NCBI RefSeq assembly: GCF_009856295.1
Contig: NZ_WMEU01000001.1
Location: 1,302,001-1,366,000, forward strand
Length of the DNA stretch: 64,000 nucleotides
Reading direction: 5' to 3'
From: Pontibacillus yanchengensis
Lineage (GTDB): Bacteria; Bacillota; Bacilli; Bacillales; BH030062
Shown: piece after piece, positions 35,773-44,445 of the stretch
How positions within the stretch are numbered: position 1 is the first letter of the stretch
Layout of the letters: every line of letters begins with the position of its first letter
Notes under the pieces: model-generated
Database searches by the model: none
Told to the model about the DNA's origin: nothing
What the model saw: only the letters and a program-made list of their open reading frames with translations
Translations under genes and position numbers: made by a program

Positions 35773-37332
35773 TTATGACATGGATCCAGCTTTAAACTGC
35801 TCCCTTAACAAGAACTTTTGAATTTTCCCACTTGCATTACGAGGTAATTCATCTACGAAGACATATCTTCTCGGTCGTTTATAATTTGATAACTCTTCGC
35901 TTGCTTTACAGTAATCATCTAAATCTTTGTCTGTCACACTTTCATCCTTCTTCACGACTACCGCTACTACAGATTCCCCCCAAAACTCATGAGGTTCTCC
36001 CAGTACAGCAACATCAAGCACATCAGGGTGAGCATGTAGAAGATCTTCTATCTCACGAGGATAGATGTTTTCGCCACCACTAATAACCATATCCCGTACA
36101 CGATCAGCTACATACAAATATTGTTCTTTATCCATAAAACCTAAATCACCAGAGAAATACCATCCATCCCGTAAAACTTCAGCTGTAGCTTCAGGTCGTT
36201 TAAAATATTCCCTCATCATGGATGGTCCTCTTACAATGATTTCACCAACCTCACCAGGCTCAGCGATATCATCAGCACCTGATAAACCTGATTCATTTGT
36301 CTTAATGATTCGGACTTCATGGTTAAAACAAGCACGTCCTGCTGATCCAGCTTTAGAAAGCTGCTCTTCTTTACCTAAGAATGTAATGGCTGGACCCATT
36401 TCCGTCATACCATACGCCTGTACTAAATCGATTCCTAGCTTCTCTTTACATGCAGTTACCAAAGCAGGTGCCATAGGAGCCGCTCCATATAATCCAACAT
36501 TTAAGGACTCTAGGTTAAACTGAGATAAGTCTTCTTGAAGAAGCATATTCCACATTGTTGGCGCTGCAAAGAAACAACTTATCTTCTCTTCTTGAATAGT
36601 AGCGAGTACTTGTTTTGGATCAAAGTGGTGCATAATAACATTTGTACTGCCGATATGAACTCGAGGTAAAAAGCAGCAATGTAACTCTGCACAGTGAAAC
36701 ATAGGGGCAGTTACTAATCCGCGGTCATGTTCTGATAGTCCAAGCTGAGCTAAAGTTGCAAGGCTTTGTTCTACCATATCTCTATGACGGTGCACGACTC
36801 CTTTTGGTCGCCCAGTCGTACCGCTTGTGTACATAATTGCATAATCATCATCTTCACTAACCTCTATCTCAGGTTTTGAGGAAGGTGCTTGTTGTACTCG
36901 TTCATGATAATTCACAGCATAGGCTGGAGACTGTGCATCAATAAACCAAAACGATACCTCTGGATGGTTTTCTTGTATGGAAGCCACAACAGGCTCTAAT
37001 ACTTTTTCAAATATAACCACCTTAGGTTCTGCATCCTTCAAAATAAAATCGACTTCTTTTGGCTCTAATCTGAAATTAATCGGATTAAAGATAGCTCCAA
37101 TTCTGGAGCATGCAAAAAGTGTTGTTCCTAGTTCATGGGTGTTAAACATAAACGTAGAAACGCGATCTCCTTTTTCGACACCAGCTGCACGTAACGCATT
37201 CGCTAATTGATTCACTTCTTGTTGCCATTCTGCAAAAGTTAAGCGCTTATTCTTTGTTAAATCAACCAAGGCCTCTTTGTTCGCATTTTTCTTAACAGTA
37301 AGGTCAAACATTTGATCCAATGTTAAATACAC
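35773..37332 (-). CDS. Acyl-CoA synthetase, second of two
   Basis: 519 residues from a GTG at 37332; AAGGAGGG lies 6 bases upstream. It has the ANL signatures MYTSGTTGRPKGVVHRH, QAYGMTEMGPA, GWYFSGDLG, DRVRDMVISGGENIYPRE and PRNASGKIQKF with the catalytic lysine. It is a fatty-acid or other carboxylic-acid CoA ligase, probably for beta-oxidation, co-transcribed with the gene at 34084. A near-perfect cre site lies just upstream, so carbon catabolite control by CcpA is likely. Confidence 0.85.
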   Translation of the reverse strand: MYLTLDQMFDLTVKKNANKEALVDLTKNKRLTFAEWQQEVNQLANALRAAGVEKGDRVSTFMFNTHELGTTLFACSRIGAIFNPINFRLEPKEVDFILKDAEPKVVIFEKVLEPVVASIQENHPEVSFWFIDAQSPAYAVNYHERVQQAPSSKPEIEVSEDDDYAIMYTSGTTGRPKGVVHRHRDMVEQSLATLAQLGLSEHDRGLVTAPMFHCAELHCCFLPRVHIGSTNVIMHHFDPKQVLATIQEEKISCFFAAPTMWNMLLQEDLSQFNLESLNVGLYGAAPMAPALVTACKEKLGIDLVQAYGMTEMGPAITFLGKEEQLSKAGSAGRACFNHEVRIIKTNESGLSGADDIAEPGEVGEIIVRGPSMMREYFKRPEATAEVLRDGWYFSGDLGFMDKEQYLYVADRVRDMVISGGENIYPREIEDLLHAHPDVLDVAVLGEPHEFWGESVVAVVVKKDESVTDKDLDDYCKASEELSNYKRPRRYVFVDELPRNASGKIQKFLLREQFKAGSMS

Positions 37333-37351
37333 ACAATTCCCTCCTTAAATA

Positions 37352-37365
37352 AGTAAACGCTTTCA
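37352..37365 (-). promoter_or_regulatory. cre-like CcpA site upstream of the acyl-CoA synthetase genes
   Basis: TGAAAGCGTTTACT on the minus strand matches TGWAANCGNTNWCA at 13 of 14 positions, 20 bp before the GTG start. Confidence 0.55.
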
Positions 37366-37496
37366 TAAATTACGCTATTAATCTTCTCTCACTATGAAAA
37401 AGAAGAATCTTCAAACCATGCACAATCCTATATACTATATTAGTGTCGAGACAAGTTAATTCCTGCAAATATAGTAAAATTTTCATAATTTTTCGT

Positions 37497-38315
37497 TTAT
37501 TTTAACGAAAATTGAATAGGGTCCTCTTCTTCCACATTTGGATAAACGGTTGGATGAAGCAGATAAGCTAATTTTTGCAACCCATACAGAAGTCTTGGTG
37601 AAGGACGACAAAATAGCGCTTCTTCTAAAGGATAAATTCGATTGTGGCGAACGGCTCTCATTTGTTCCCAACCTGGTCGTTTCTGTATCAGTTCAGGTTT
37701 CATCTTCTTCTCCGCTACTCCAACCCAAGCCATACATATCACATCAGGATTTTTTCCCAGTACTTCATCCCACTCTGTCTGTATGCTAGCTTGATTCTTA
37801 TGGCTATACACATTTTCAGCCCCAGCAAGGCGGGTAATTTCCGTAAGCCAATTCGTTCCTCCAGGAGTAAAAATCGGCTTTGGCCACCATTCCCAATACA
37901 CTCTTGGTTTATCCTCTATTGTTTCAGCTAGTTCCTCATATTCTTGAATTAGATTACGAAACTGGTTTACAACACGGTCAGCACGTTCAGAAACACCCGT
38001 ATGTTCGCCAACTTTTAGCAAGTCTTTTGCAATATCCTCTAGTGAATTTGGATTTAAGATGATATAAGGAAGGTTACGCTTATTTAGTTCATCTATGTTC
38101 TTCTCCATACCAGGCACACTTAATGAAGCCAATACAAGGTCAGGCTTAAGCTTCTCCACTTCATCCATATCTATGGATAAATCAGGACCTAATTGTGGTA
38201 AATCCTTCACTTCTTCTGGCCAATCTGACCACTGGTCTACCCCTACGAGTTGATCCATTAACCCAAGGTATGCAACCAGCTCTGTGTTACTAGGACAAAT
38301 AGATACTAATCTCAT
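37497..38315 (-). CDS. BtuF-like binding-fold protein without signal peptide
   Basis: 272 residues beginning MRLVSICPSNTELVAYLG, a family pattern of the cobalamin/iron-siderophore binding fold (PF01497). WSDWPEEVKDLPQLGPDLS, then YWEWWPKPIFTPG and RPSPRLLYG are typical. Unlike true substrate-binding proteins it has no signal or lipobox, so it should be cytosolic. Such cytosolic members are often labelled cobalamin-binding, but I know of no firm function. No permease is adjacent. GAGGTGAAGG precedes the ATG, and a VOC protein gene lies 28 bp upstream on the same strand. Confidence 0.7.
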   Translation of the reverse strand: MRLVSICPSNTELVAYLGLMDQLVGVDQWSDWPEEVKDLPQLGPDLSIDMDEVEKLKPDLVLASLSVPGMEKNIDELNKRNLPYIILNPNSLEDIAKDLLKVGEHTGVSERADRVVNQFRNLIQEYEELAETIEDKPRVYWEWWPKPIFTPGGTNWLTEITRLAGAENVYSHKNQASIQTEWDEVLGKNPDVICMAWVGVAEKKMKPELIQKRPGWEQMRAVRHNRIYPLEEALFCRPSPRLLYGLQKLAYLLHPTVYPNVEEEDPIQFSLK

Positions 38316-38343
38316 TCCTTCACCTCACTATATAGTTTCTTTA

Positions 38344-38736
38344 TCATTCCCATACCTGCATTCGATCCTGTAATGTAGCAGAATGTAATTCCAAAACAGT
38401 ACCATCAGGATCCAAAAAATTGATTGTCCAACCTCCTCCCCGCTTAATAGGCCCACGAGTTATAGAAACCTGTTGTTCTATCAAGTACGTAGTAGCCTGA
38501 TGAAAACCAATTTCATCGACTGTGAACGCTACATGATCAATTCCAATATGTTGCTGTTCTAATTTAGAATAAGAAGGACGCTCCTGGAGACACACCCATG
38601 CTTTTCCCCACTCCAAATATGCATCATAGTTTCCTTTATGAATAAGGTCCATTCCTAAAAGATCCACGTAAAAAGCTAATGACTGACTTAAATTACTCAC
38701 ATTAATGGTGATATGATTAAACCCTTGAACTTTCAT
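38344..38736 (-). CDS. VOC-superfamily protein (Fos/glyoxalase-like)
   Basis: 130 residues forming the paired beta-alpha-beta-beta-beta modules of the vicinal oxygen chelate fold. The putative metal ligands are His8 (FNHITINV), His68 (GIDHVAFTV) and Glu113 (VLELHSA). This layout and RGGGWTINFLDPDG recall fosfomycin-modifying FosA/FosX and glyoxalase I relatives, but resistance cannot be claimed from this. It lies 28 bp upstream of the BtuF-like gene on the same strand. AGGGTG precedes the ATG. Confidence 0.7.
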   Translation of the reverse strand: MKVQGFNHITINVSNLSQSLAFYVDLLGMDLIHKGNYDAYLEWGKAWVCLQERPSYSKLEQQHIGIDHVAFTVDEIGFHQATTYLIEQQVSITRGPIKRGGGWTINFLDPDGTVLELHSATLQDRMQVWE

Positions 38737-38819
38737 AAAAACACCCTTATACTTTTCATACTATTATAACATTTTCAAAAAAACTGATAGAATAAGAGAA
38801 ATGAAAAAGGAGGCTACAT

Positions 38820-39518
38820 ATGAATATAATTGCTATGGGTGGTGGTGGATTTTCTCAAGAACCAGACAACCCTAGACTAGACCGCTATATACTTAACCAA
38901 TCCGCCCAAATCAGTCCGAAGATATGCTTTATTCCAACTGCTAGTGGTGACTCAGAGGATTATATACAACGTTTCTATGAATTCTTTGAAAAGGAGAACT
39001 GTGAGCCTACTCACCTTTCTTTACTGCAACAAACCATTGCCGATAAAGAAGCTTTTTTGTTATCACAAGACATTATTTATGTAGGAGGAGGGAACACTCG
39101 AAATTTAATAGCGTTATGGAAAGAATGGGGCTTGGACAAAATCCTACGAAAAGCTTTACAGCAAGAGATTATATTGGCGGGAATTAGTGCTGGTGCTATT
39201 TGTTGGTTTGAGGAGGGCCTTTCTGACTCTGTTCCCGGGGAATGGTCAAACGTACCTGCTCTTGGCTATTTACATGGAAGCTTATGTCCTCACTACGATG
39301 GAGAATCACAAAGGCAATTTCACTACCGATCGTCCATTGAAACTGGTTCCATGAAGCCAGGCTATGCTCTGGATGATGGCGCAGCCCTTCACTTTGTTGG
39401 AGATACTATCCACGCCGCCATTGCTTCCCGACCAGAAGCAACTGCTTATTCTGTAACTGTTGATAATAATAAAGTTATTGAAAAACCATATGATATGAAC
39501 TACTTATCTATAGATTAA
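38820..39518 (+). CDS. Peptidase S51 family protein (YgaJ-like)
   Basis: A 232-residue member of the S51 (aspartyl dipeptidase/cyanophycinase) fold. YVGGGNTRNLI at residues 87-97 forms the oxyanion region, GISAGA at 121-126 holds the nucleophile Ser123, and PHYD near 160 carries the His. B. subtilis YgaJ is the probable counterpart. It would hydrolyse Asp-x dipeptides in the cytosol. AAAGGAGGC is 6 bases before the ATG and a terminator follows. Confidence 0.8.
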   Translation: MNIIAMGGGGFSQEPDNPRLDRYILNQSAQISPKICFIPTASGDSEDYIQRFYEFFEKENCEPTHLSLLQQTIADKEAFLLSQDIIYVGGGNTRNLIALWKEWGLDKILRKALQQEIILAGISAGAICWFEEGLSDSVPGEWSNVPALGYLHGSLCPHYDGESQRQFHYRSSIETGSMKPGYALDDGAALHFVGDTIHAAIASRPEATAYSVTVDNNKVIEKPYDMNYLSID

Positions 39519-39520
39519 GA

Positions 39521-39547
39521 GGAAGTCGGTGATAGGACTTCCTTCTT
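39521..39547 (+). terminator. Terminator of the S51 peptidase gene
   Basis: GGAAGTC/GACTTCC with an 8-base loop, then TTCTT. Confidence 0.65.
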
Positions 39548-39557
39548 GGTAAATAAA

Positions 39558-40535
39558 CTATTTTACTTTACGTACATATGTGCCTTTCTCTGATTGGGCT
39601 TTCGCCTTGATCGTCTCATGCTTCACCTCTTCACTTAATTTCGAAATATGATGAAGTGTATTATCTTGAGACAAAACAAGGGGATCGATGTAGCGTAATT
39701 TGTTCTTTTGATGAAACTCATAATTCTCCTTGTCCTCTATGACTGTAACATCTTCTTCTAGGTGTGTTAGCATATTGTGCAGGTCCTTATCGCCTTTTAG
39801 ACGGATTAACTCTAATACTTCTTCATCCTGGAGTAGAAAATCTTCCATAGTGATGACTTGCTTTGTTAGTGCTGTTTTCAATAATTCTTTCAAACGTTGG
39901 GAACCATGCACATTGAGAGGATGCATAAAGAAATCTATGACTTCGCAATAGAACCATCGAACAAACCACTCTGCTATATGAATATCGGTTAGATATAAAA
40001 CATGACCATCGAACTGTAAGCTTTGAAGGAAATCCTCTACTCCCTTTATACTTAGTCCTTGATAGTGATACATATCTCGTAAGGTATAATCAATTCGGTC
40101 AGCACATAAATCTGGCAATGGTTGTTCTAAAAGGCGCCAATTTGTTTCATCTAAAATAGGCTCTACATCATATCCATGTTTTTTGATTATAGAAGGAATA
40201 TTAGATTGATAGACTATTTCCTTAAAAATGCGTTCATGGTAATCTTCCTTTTCTTCCTGCATGACATAATCAATAACATGAGAAAATGCTGTATGTGATA
40301 CATCATGTAGCAGTCCTGCTATCTGTTCTTCTACAGTGCCCCCCATTCTTCGAATAAACAACATTACACCAACGGAGTGTTCAAACCTAGTAACGTTCCA
40401 ATTCTCATTAACTAGATAGCTCGCACCTCCTTGATGAATTCCTTTCAGTCGTTGTATTGAGTTGGTTTCAACCAATTCCTCAAGGACAGGCTCTTGGATA
40501 TCAAACGTTCCATAAATTTCATCTTTAATAATCAC
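39558..40535 (-). CDS. HD-domain phosphohydrolase (dGTPase/SAMHD1-like)
   Basis: 325 residues from a GTG at 40535, which AGGAGGA precedes by 6 bases; an in-frame ATG 20 codons upstream has no such site. The protein starts MIIKDEIYGTFDI. HD-domain metal residues are visible as TRFEHSVGV, LLHDVSHTAFSH (HD pair) and DLCADRIDYTLRD. This is the YwfO/SAMHD1-like branch, which hydrolyses dNTPs to deoxynucleosides and triphosphate. No operon partner is present. It is divergent from the ABC operon. Confidence 0.85.
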   Translation of the reverse strand: MIIKDEIYGTFDIQEPVLEELVETNSIQRLKGIHQGGASYLVNENWNVTRFEHSVGVMLFIRRMGGTVEEQIAGLLHDVSHTAFSHVIDYVMQEEKEDYHERIFKEIVYQSNIPSIIKKHGYDVEPILDETNWRLLEQPLPDLCADRIDYTLRDMYHYQGLSIKGVEDFLQSLQFDGHVLYLTDIHIAEWFVRWFYCEVIDFFMHPLNVHGSQRLKELLKTALTKQVITMEDFLLQDEEVLELIRLKGDKDLHNMLTHLEEDVTVIEDKENYEFHQKNKLRYIDPLVLSQDNTLHHISKLSEEVKHETIKAKAQSEKGTYVRKVK

Positions 40536-40610
40536 TTTGTTCCTCCTAAAACTTCCATCTTCTGAATTATCTAAAAAAATCAGACCAACCTTCATTGTAT
40601 AGCATCCCTT

Positions 40611-40642
40611 ACGTCGCTAAATGGGCGCTTGCGCTTTTCTTA
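40611..40642 (-). repeat. Family A dispersed repeat, remnant A10 (left end)
   Basis: On the minus strand: AAAAGCGCAAGCGCCCATTT followed by AGCGACGTA. Only the left end is left. Confidence 0.6.
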
Positions 40643-40742
40643 CTATGATGATAGCGTATCACACGTTATCTATATAGATGTGAATCAAAATAGCCATGGC
40701 TCTCGTACATATAAGTGTAAGTTTATGAAAAGGTGGGGTCGC

Positions 40743-41468
40743 ATGATTCAGTTTCAACATGTAACAAAAAGCTATTCAGGTGATAAAAAAGCAGTTGATC
40801 AGTTAAGCCTAACCATCCCAGACGGGAAAATATTTGGTTTCTTAGGTCCAAATGGAGCAGGTAAATCAACTACCATAAAAATGCTAACTGGTATCCTGCC
40901 TATAGATGAGGGAACCATTACAATCAACAGCTTTGATATCTCTAAATACCCCTTAGAAGCCAAGAAAACGTTTGGATACGTACCAGATAGTCCTAATATG
41001 TTTCTGAGATTAAAAGGGATTGAATATTTAAACTTTATCGGAGATGTGTATGATATTCCAACTGACCAACGCAAAGAAAAAATCGAATACCTTACGAAAG
41101 AATTTGGGATTTATGATGTGCTAAATGATGCCATTCAAACCTACTCACATGGCATGAGGCAAAAAATCATCGTCAGTGGTGTATTATTGCATGATCCAGA
41201 TGTGTGGATTTTAGATGAGCCTTTAACTGGTTTAGATCCAAAATCGTCTTACAAATTGAAAGAGATGATGAGAGAGCATGCCAGAAAAGGGAAGACTGTT
41301 TTCTTTTCAACACACGTTCTTGAAGTTGTAGAACAATTGTGTGATGAAGTTGCTATTATCAACAATGGAAAACTTGAATTCACCGGAAAAATGGATGATA
41401 TGCGTGAGAAGTTCAGTACAGAAGGGTCCCTTGAACAACTCTTCTTGGAGTTGACCAATCATGAATAA
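40743..41468 (+). CDS. ABC exporter ATP-binding protein
   Basis: 241 residues from the ATG at 40743, preceded by AAAGGTGGGG; in-frame starts further upstream run through intergenic sequence. Walker A GPNGAGKST, signature YSHGMRQK, Walker B VWILDEPLTGLDP and switch His FSTHVLE are intact. The arrangement, with a single large permease that starts inside its last codons, is that of ABC-2-type exporters (EcsAB/YthPQ-like). It energises the adjacent permease. Substrate unknown. Confidence 0.9.
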   Translation: MIQFQHVTKSYSGDKKAVDQLSLTIPDGKIFGFLGPNGAGKSTTIKMLTGILPIDEGTITINSFDISKYPLEAKKTFGYVPDSPNMFLRLKGIEYLNFIGDVYDIPTDQRKEKIEYLTKEFGIYDVLNDAIQTYSHGMRQKIIVSGVLLHDPDVWILDEPLTGLDPKSSYKLKEMMREHARKGKTVFFSTHVLEVVEQLCDEVAIINNGKLEFTGKMDDMREKFSTEGSLEQLFLELTNHE

Positions 41469-43110
41469 GACACTTCTATTATTTAAAACGATGGTAAAGA
41501 TGCATTTTTCCATGGTTGGGAAAGATGATAAGTTCAAAATAAATGTGTTCATTATTAGCCTTGCCCTGATTCCAATCGGTATTATGTGGATGTTTTTGTT
41601 GAATACAATTATATCCTCCTTATACCAAGTGTTAGAACCAACAGGTCATGAATCGTTCATTATCGCAATCGGACTTATTCTGACTGGCATTCTTTTACTA
41701 TTCACAAGCATTCCATCTATTCTTTCTTCCTTTTACTTTGCAGAGGATATAGAAGATTACTTAGCCATGCCGTTTCACCCATATCAGCTCGTAATCGGCA
41801 AGTCATTAGCACCATTGCTTACGGTTTATGGGATATCTGCCGTTGTCATACTTCCGATTCTATTTTTCTATGGCTTAGCTTACGGAAGTGGCATTTTATT
41901 TGCTTTAAACGGATTTCTAACATTTATCTTTTTTCCGCTGATTCCATTTATCTTATCAGCATTAATGGTGATGGTTCTCATGCGGTATGCCAATATATCT
42001 AAGAATAAAGATCGAACCAAGTTTGTTGCTGGTATGTTCTCATTATTCATGATTGTAGGGTTCAATGTTATCATTCGTATGAACCAGGATACAGACCAGC
42101 TTTCCCAAGGCTTAGGAAAATGGCTTGAGCAACAGGATCAACTATTATGGAATGTAACAAAATTCATCCCAAATGTTTATGCAGCAACTAAGGCTCTTGA
42201 AGTGGATGTATGGTGGCATAGTGTACTTTTTCTCGTCCTATTCTTACTCATTACAGTTATTGCGATTACCCTATTTATCGTTTTTGGGCAACGTTTTTAT
42301 TATCAGGGTGTACTTGGTATTAGCGGTGGTGGGAAAGGAAAAAAGGTTGAGGATATAGAATCCAGAACATCATCGCGTTCTATACTATGGTCTTATACAA
42401 CCAAAGAACTGAAAACGATTATACGTACCCCGGCATTCTTTATGAACTGTGTGATCAATAGTTTATTTGCACCTTTTTTCATTTTTATTATGATGTTCAT
42501 CGATGAAGACATCGGGGCTATGGCTAGCACCTTGCAAAGCATTGCTCCAAAGAGCATCCTATTAGCTTTATTTTTATTTTCTATATTTGTATTAGGTACA
42601 AATCCAACAGCTACATCAGCAATTTCTCGTGAAGGTTCGAACTGGTTTACCAACTTATATATGCCAATCCAACCGAAAACCATTCTCTATGGAAAATTAT
42701 TAGCTGCATGGATTGTAGAATCCGTTTCCATTGTTTTGTTACTTATTCTCTTTGGGTTCGTGATCAACGTTCCTATTTTCGTACTTATTCTTTGGTTGAT
42801 TCTCGTGGTAGGCGCTAGTTGGATCAGTAATTTAATCGGAGTGTTTATCGATATTCATAATCCGAAGTTAAAATGGAACGATGAACAACAAGTATTTAAA
42901 TCAAGATTCGCTCCATTACAAAGTCTACTCATTCTGTTTTTCGGTTTCGGAACACTAGTGTTATTTTTATGGTTCCTTCCTTTCGTGACGAATGTATGGA
43001 TAACTTTCCTGATCCTTGGTATTGTAATCGGAACTTCCATTTATTTCACCCAGCGAAAATTAATTCAGACAGTTGATACACAATTCATTCATATTATGGA
43101 AAAGCAATAA
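41461..43110 (+). CDS. ABC exporter permease, large ABC-2-like
   Basis: A 549-residue integral membrane protein with about 12 hydrophobic segments in two halves joined by a cytoplasmic stretch near residues 285-320 (GGGKGKKVEDIESRT). Its ATG lies 8 bp before the end of the ATPase gene, indicating translational coupling. The conserved NPTATSAISREGSNWF, just past the middle, is typical of this exporter family. It probably exports a lipid, peptide or toxic compound. A GNAT gene follows 17 bp later in the same operon. Confidence 0.8.
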   Translation: MNKTLLLFKTMVKMHFSMVGKDDKFKINVFIISLALIPIGIMWMFLLNTIISSLYQVLEPTGHESFIIAIGLILTGILLLFTSIPSILSSFYFAEDIEDYLAMPFHPYQLVIGKSLAPLLTVYGISAVVILPILFFYGLAYGSGILFALNGFLTFIFFPLIPFILSALMVMVLMRYANISKNKDRTKFVAGMFSLFMIVGFNVIIRMNQDTDQLSQGLGKWLEQQDQLLWNVTKFIPNVYAATKALEVDVWWHSVLFLVLFLLITVIAITLFIVFGQRFYYQGVLGISGGGKGKKVEDIESRTSSRSILWSYTTKELKTIIRTPAFFMNCVINSLFAPFFIFIMMFIDEDIGAMASTLQSIAPKSILLALFLFSIFVLGTNPTATSAISREGSNWFTNLYMPIQPKTILYGKLLAAWIVESVSIVLLLILFGFVINVPIFVLILWLILVVGASWISNLIGVFIDIHNPKLKWNDEQQVFKSRFAPLQSLLILFFGFGTLVLFLWFLPFVTNVWITFLILGIVIGTSIYFTQRKLIQTVDTQFIHIMEKQ

Positions 43111-43127
43111 CAGAAGGAGAGTTAGCA

Positions 43128-43634
43128 TTGATAGACTATAAAAGACTTGATGCAACAGATGCAGAGGCGTATTGGAATTTACGTTTAGAAGCACTTCAGC
43201 AAGATCCTAGCGCTTTTCTTACTACCTACGAAGATGCAATAAAAAGAGAAAAACCAATTGAGAGTACAGCGGAACGGTTAAGCAACGAAAGCAATTACAA
43301 TATTGGCGCTTACCAAGAAGGTGACCTACAAGGAGTTGCTACTCTAGTCCCTGAATCACAGCAAGGACTTGATCATATAGGGAATGTATTCGCCATGTAT
43401 ATAACCCCTTCTGCAAGAGGGAATGGCATCGGCAAGGAGCTCATTCAAAAATGCATCGAATACGGTAGGCACATTGGCCTTGAACAACTGCAACTCACAG
43501 TAGTAGCAACAAACGAACCAGGCATAGCTTTATATTCATCTTGTGGTTTCGAGGAATATGGATACAAAAAACAAGCTATCAAACGTGGGGAAGGACAATA
43601 TATAGATGAATTATTAATGGACATCTTTCTATAA
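43128..43634 (+). CDS. GNAT-family N-acetyltransferase
   Basis: 168 residues from a TTG at 43128 that AGAAGGAGA precedes by 7 bases. The acetyl-CoA loop SARGNGIGKELI lies near residues 95-106 and ALYSSCGFEEYGY is motif B. It is the third gene of the ABC exporter operon (17 bp after the permease), so it may acetylate or detoxify the exported substrate; that link is inference. A small family A remnant begins at its stop. Confidence 0.75.
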   Translation: MIDYKRLDATDAEAYWNLRLEALQQDPSAFLTTYEDAIKREKPIESTAERLSNESNYNIGAYQEGDLQGVATLVPESQQGLDHIGNVFAMYITPSARGNGIGKELIQKCIEYGRHIGLEQLQLTVVATNEPGIALYSSCGFEEYGYKKQAIKRGEGQYIDELLMDIFL

Positions 43635-43660
43635 AGAAAAGCTCAGGGGCGCTTTGCTCA
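43633..43660 (+). repeat. Family A dispersed repeat, remnant A11
   Basis: AAAGAAAAGCTCAGGGGCGC resembles the left end; the rest is lost. It overlaps the stop codon of the GNAT gene. Confidence 0.45.
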
Positions 43661-43689
43661 AGGCAAACATTCTAATAATTTCTTAATTG

Positions 43690-43722
43690 TAAAAAAATCG
43701 AGCTTATTGCTCGATTTTTTTT
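43690..43722. terminator. Bidirectional terminator between the GNAT and USP genes
   Basis: AAAAAATCGAG pairs with CTCGATTTTTT around a 7-base loop. Confidence 0.9.
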
Positions 43723-43732
43723 AGTATTATAA

Positions 43733-44155
43733 TTATTTAACTATCATGACAGGACACTTTGCTCCATGTGCAACTTTATGAGAAACGCTGCCAAGCACTA
43801 CTTCTTGAAATGTATTCAATCCACGGCTCCCCATAACAACAACATCATATTGCTCATCATTTGCATAATGAACAATCTCTGGACCAGGCTCACCCTTTAA
43901 GAGTTTGTAATCAAAGGAGACTCCTTTTTGTTCCACAATTTCTTCTACAGGACGAACTCGTTCATGACGTAATTCTTCTAAGTACGTACTACTACGCCCC
44001 TCAGCAATAACTTCATGCTTTGAGGAAGCTGGATCGACAACGTACACGATGGTAATCGTTGCATCCGGCTCAATTGTTGCTAGATGAGCAGCATGATGTG
44101 CTGCACGTGTAGCATGGTCCGAACCATCTGCAGCTAGTAATATCTTTTTATACAA
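43733..44155 (-). CDS. Universal stress protein UspA family
   Basis: A 140-residue single Usp domain. LAADGSDHA at the start and the ATP-binding motif GSRGLNTFQEVVLGSVSHKV (G-x2-G-x9-G-S) near residues 108-127 place it in the ATP-binding branch. It is cytosolic. It is divergent from a SulP permease gene; Usp and SulP genes are often neighbours, so it may modulate the transporter. A GGAGGAAA ribosome site precedes the ATG. Confidence 0.85.
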   Translation of the reverse strand: MYKKILLAADGSDHATRAAHHAAHLATIEPDATITIVYVVDPASSKHEVIAEGRSSTYLEELRHERVRPVEEIVEQKGVSFDYKLLKGEPGPEIVHYANDEQYDVVVMGSRGLNTFQEVVLGSVSHKVAHGAKCPVMIVK

Positions 44156-44358
44156 GAAAATTTCCTCCCTATTAAACTTACCGATTTCCCTTCATTCTAT
44201 CATGATTAAACACGTTTACACCTTACAATTAAAAATCCAGACAAAAAAATGTCATTTTTATGGTTTTGGCATCTATGGACAAGCAATTAAGAGATATTTA
44301 AAGCATGTTCTGAAATTATACGCTTACATGCCATTATTTGATTTTCTTTCTTCGTGTT

Positions 44359-44364
44359 ATAATC
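44359..44364 (+). promoter_or_regulatory. Probable sigma-A -10 of the SulP gene
   Basis: TATAAT, a perfect -10 hexamer, 87 bp before the TTG start; the best -35 (TTATTT) is poor. Confidence 0.45.
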
Positions 44365-44386
44365 TTTCTCGTTGCAATCGGTTATG

Positions 44387-44408
44387 ACTTTCGGCGAGTT
44401 CGAAAGTC
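44387..44408 (+). promoter_or_regulatory. Leader hairpin of the SulP gene
   Basis: Perfect 8-bp stem GACTTTCG/CGAAAGTC with a 6-base loop, between the -10 and the ribosome site. It has no T run, so it may affect mRNA stability or translation. Confidence 0.4.
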
Positions 44409-44445
44409 GCTCTAAGAAACTAATAAAATAGAAAGAGGTGCTAAA

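Noticed and set aside
38344..38736. Fosfomycin-resistance gene
   Set aside because: The VOC fold and ligand pattern are shared by many unrelated enzymes; sequence alone does not support a resistance claim.
44202..44387. 61-codon frame upstream of the SulP gene
   Set aside because: No ribosome site, and it covers the region where the SulP promoter lies.
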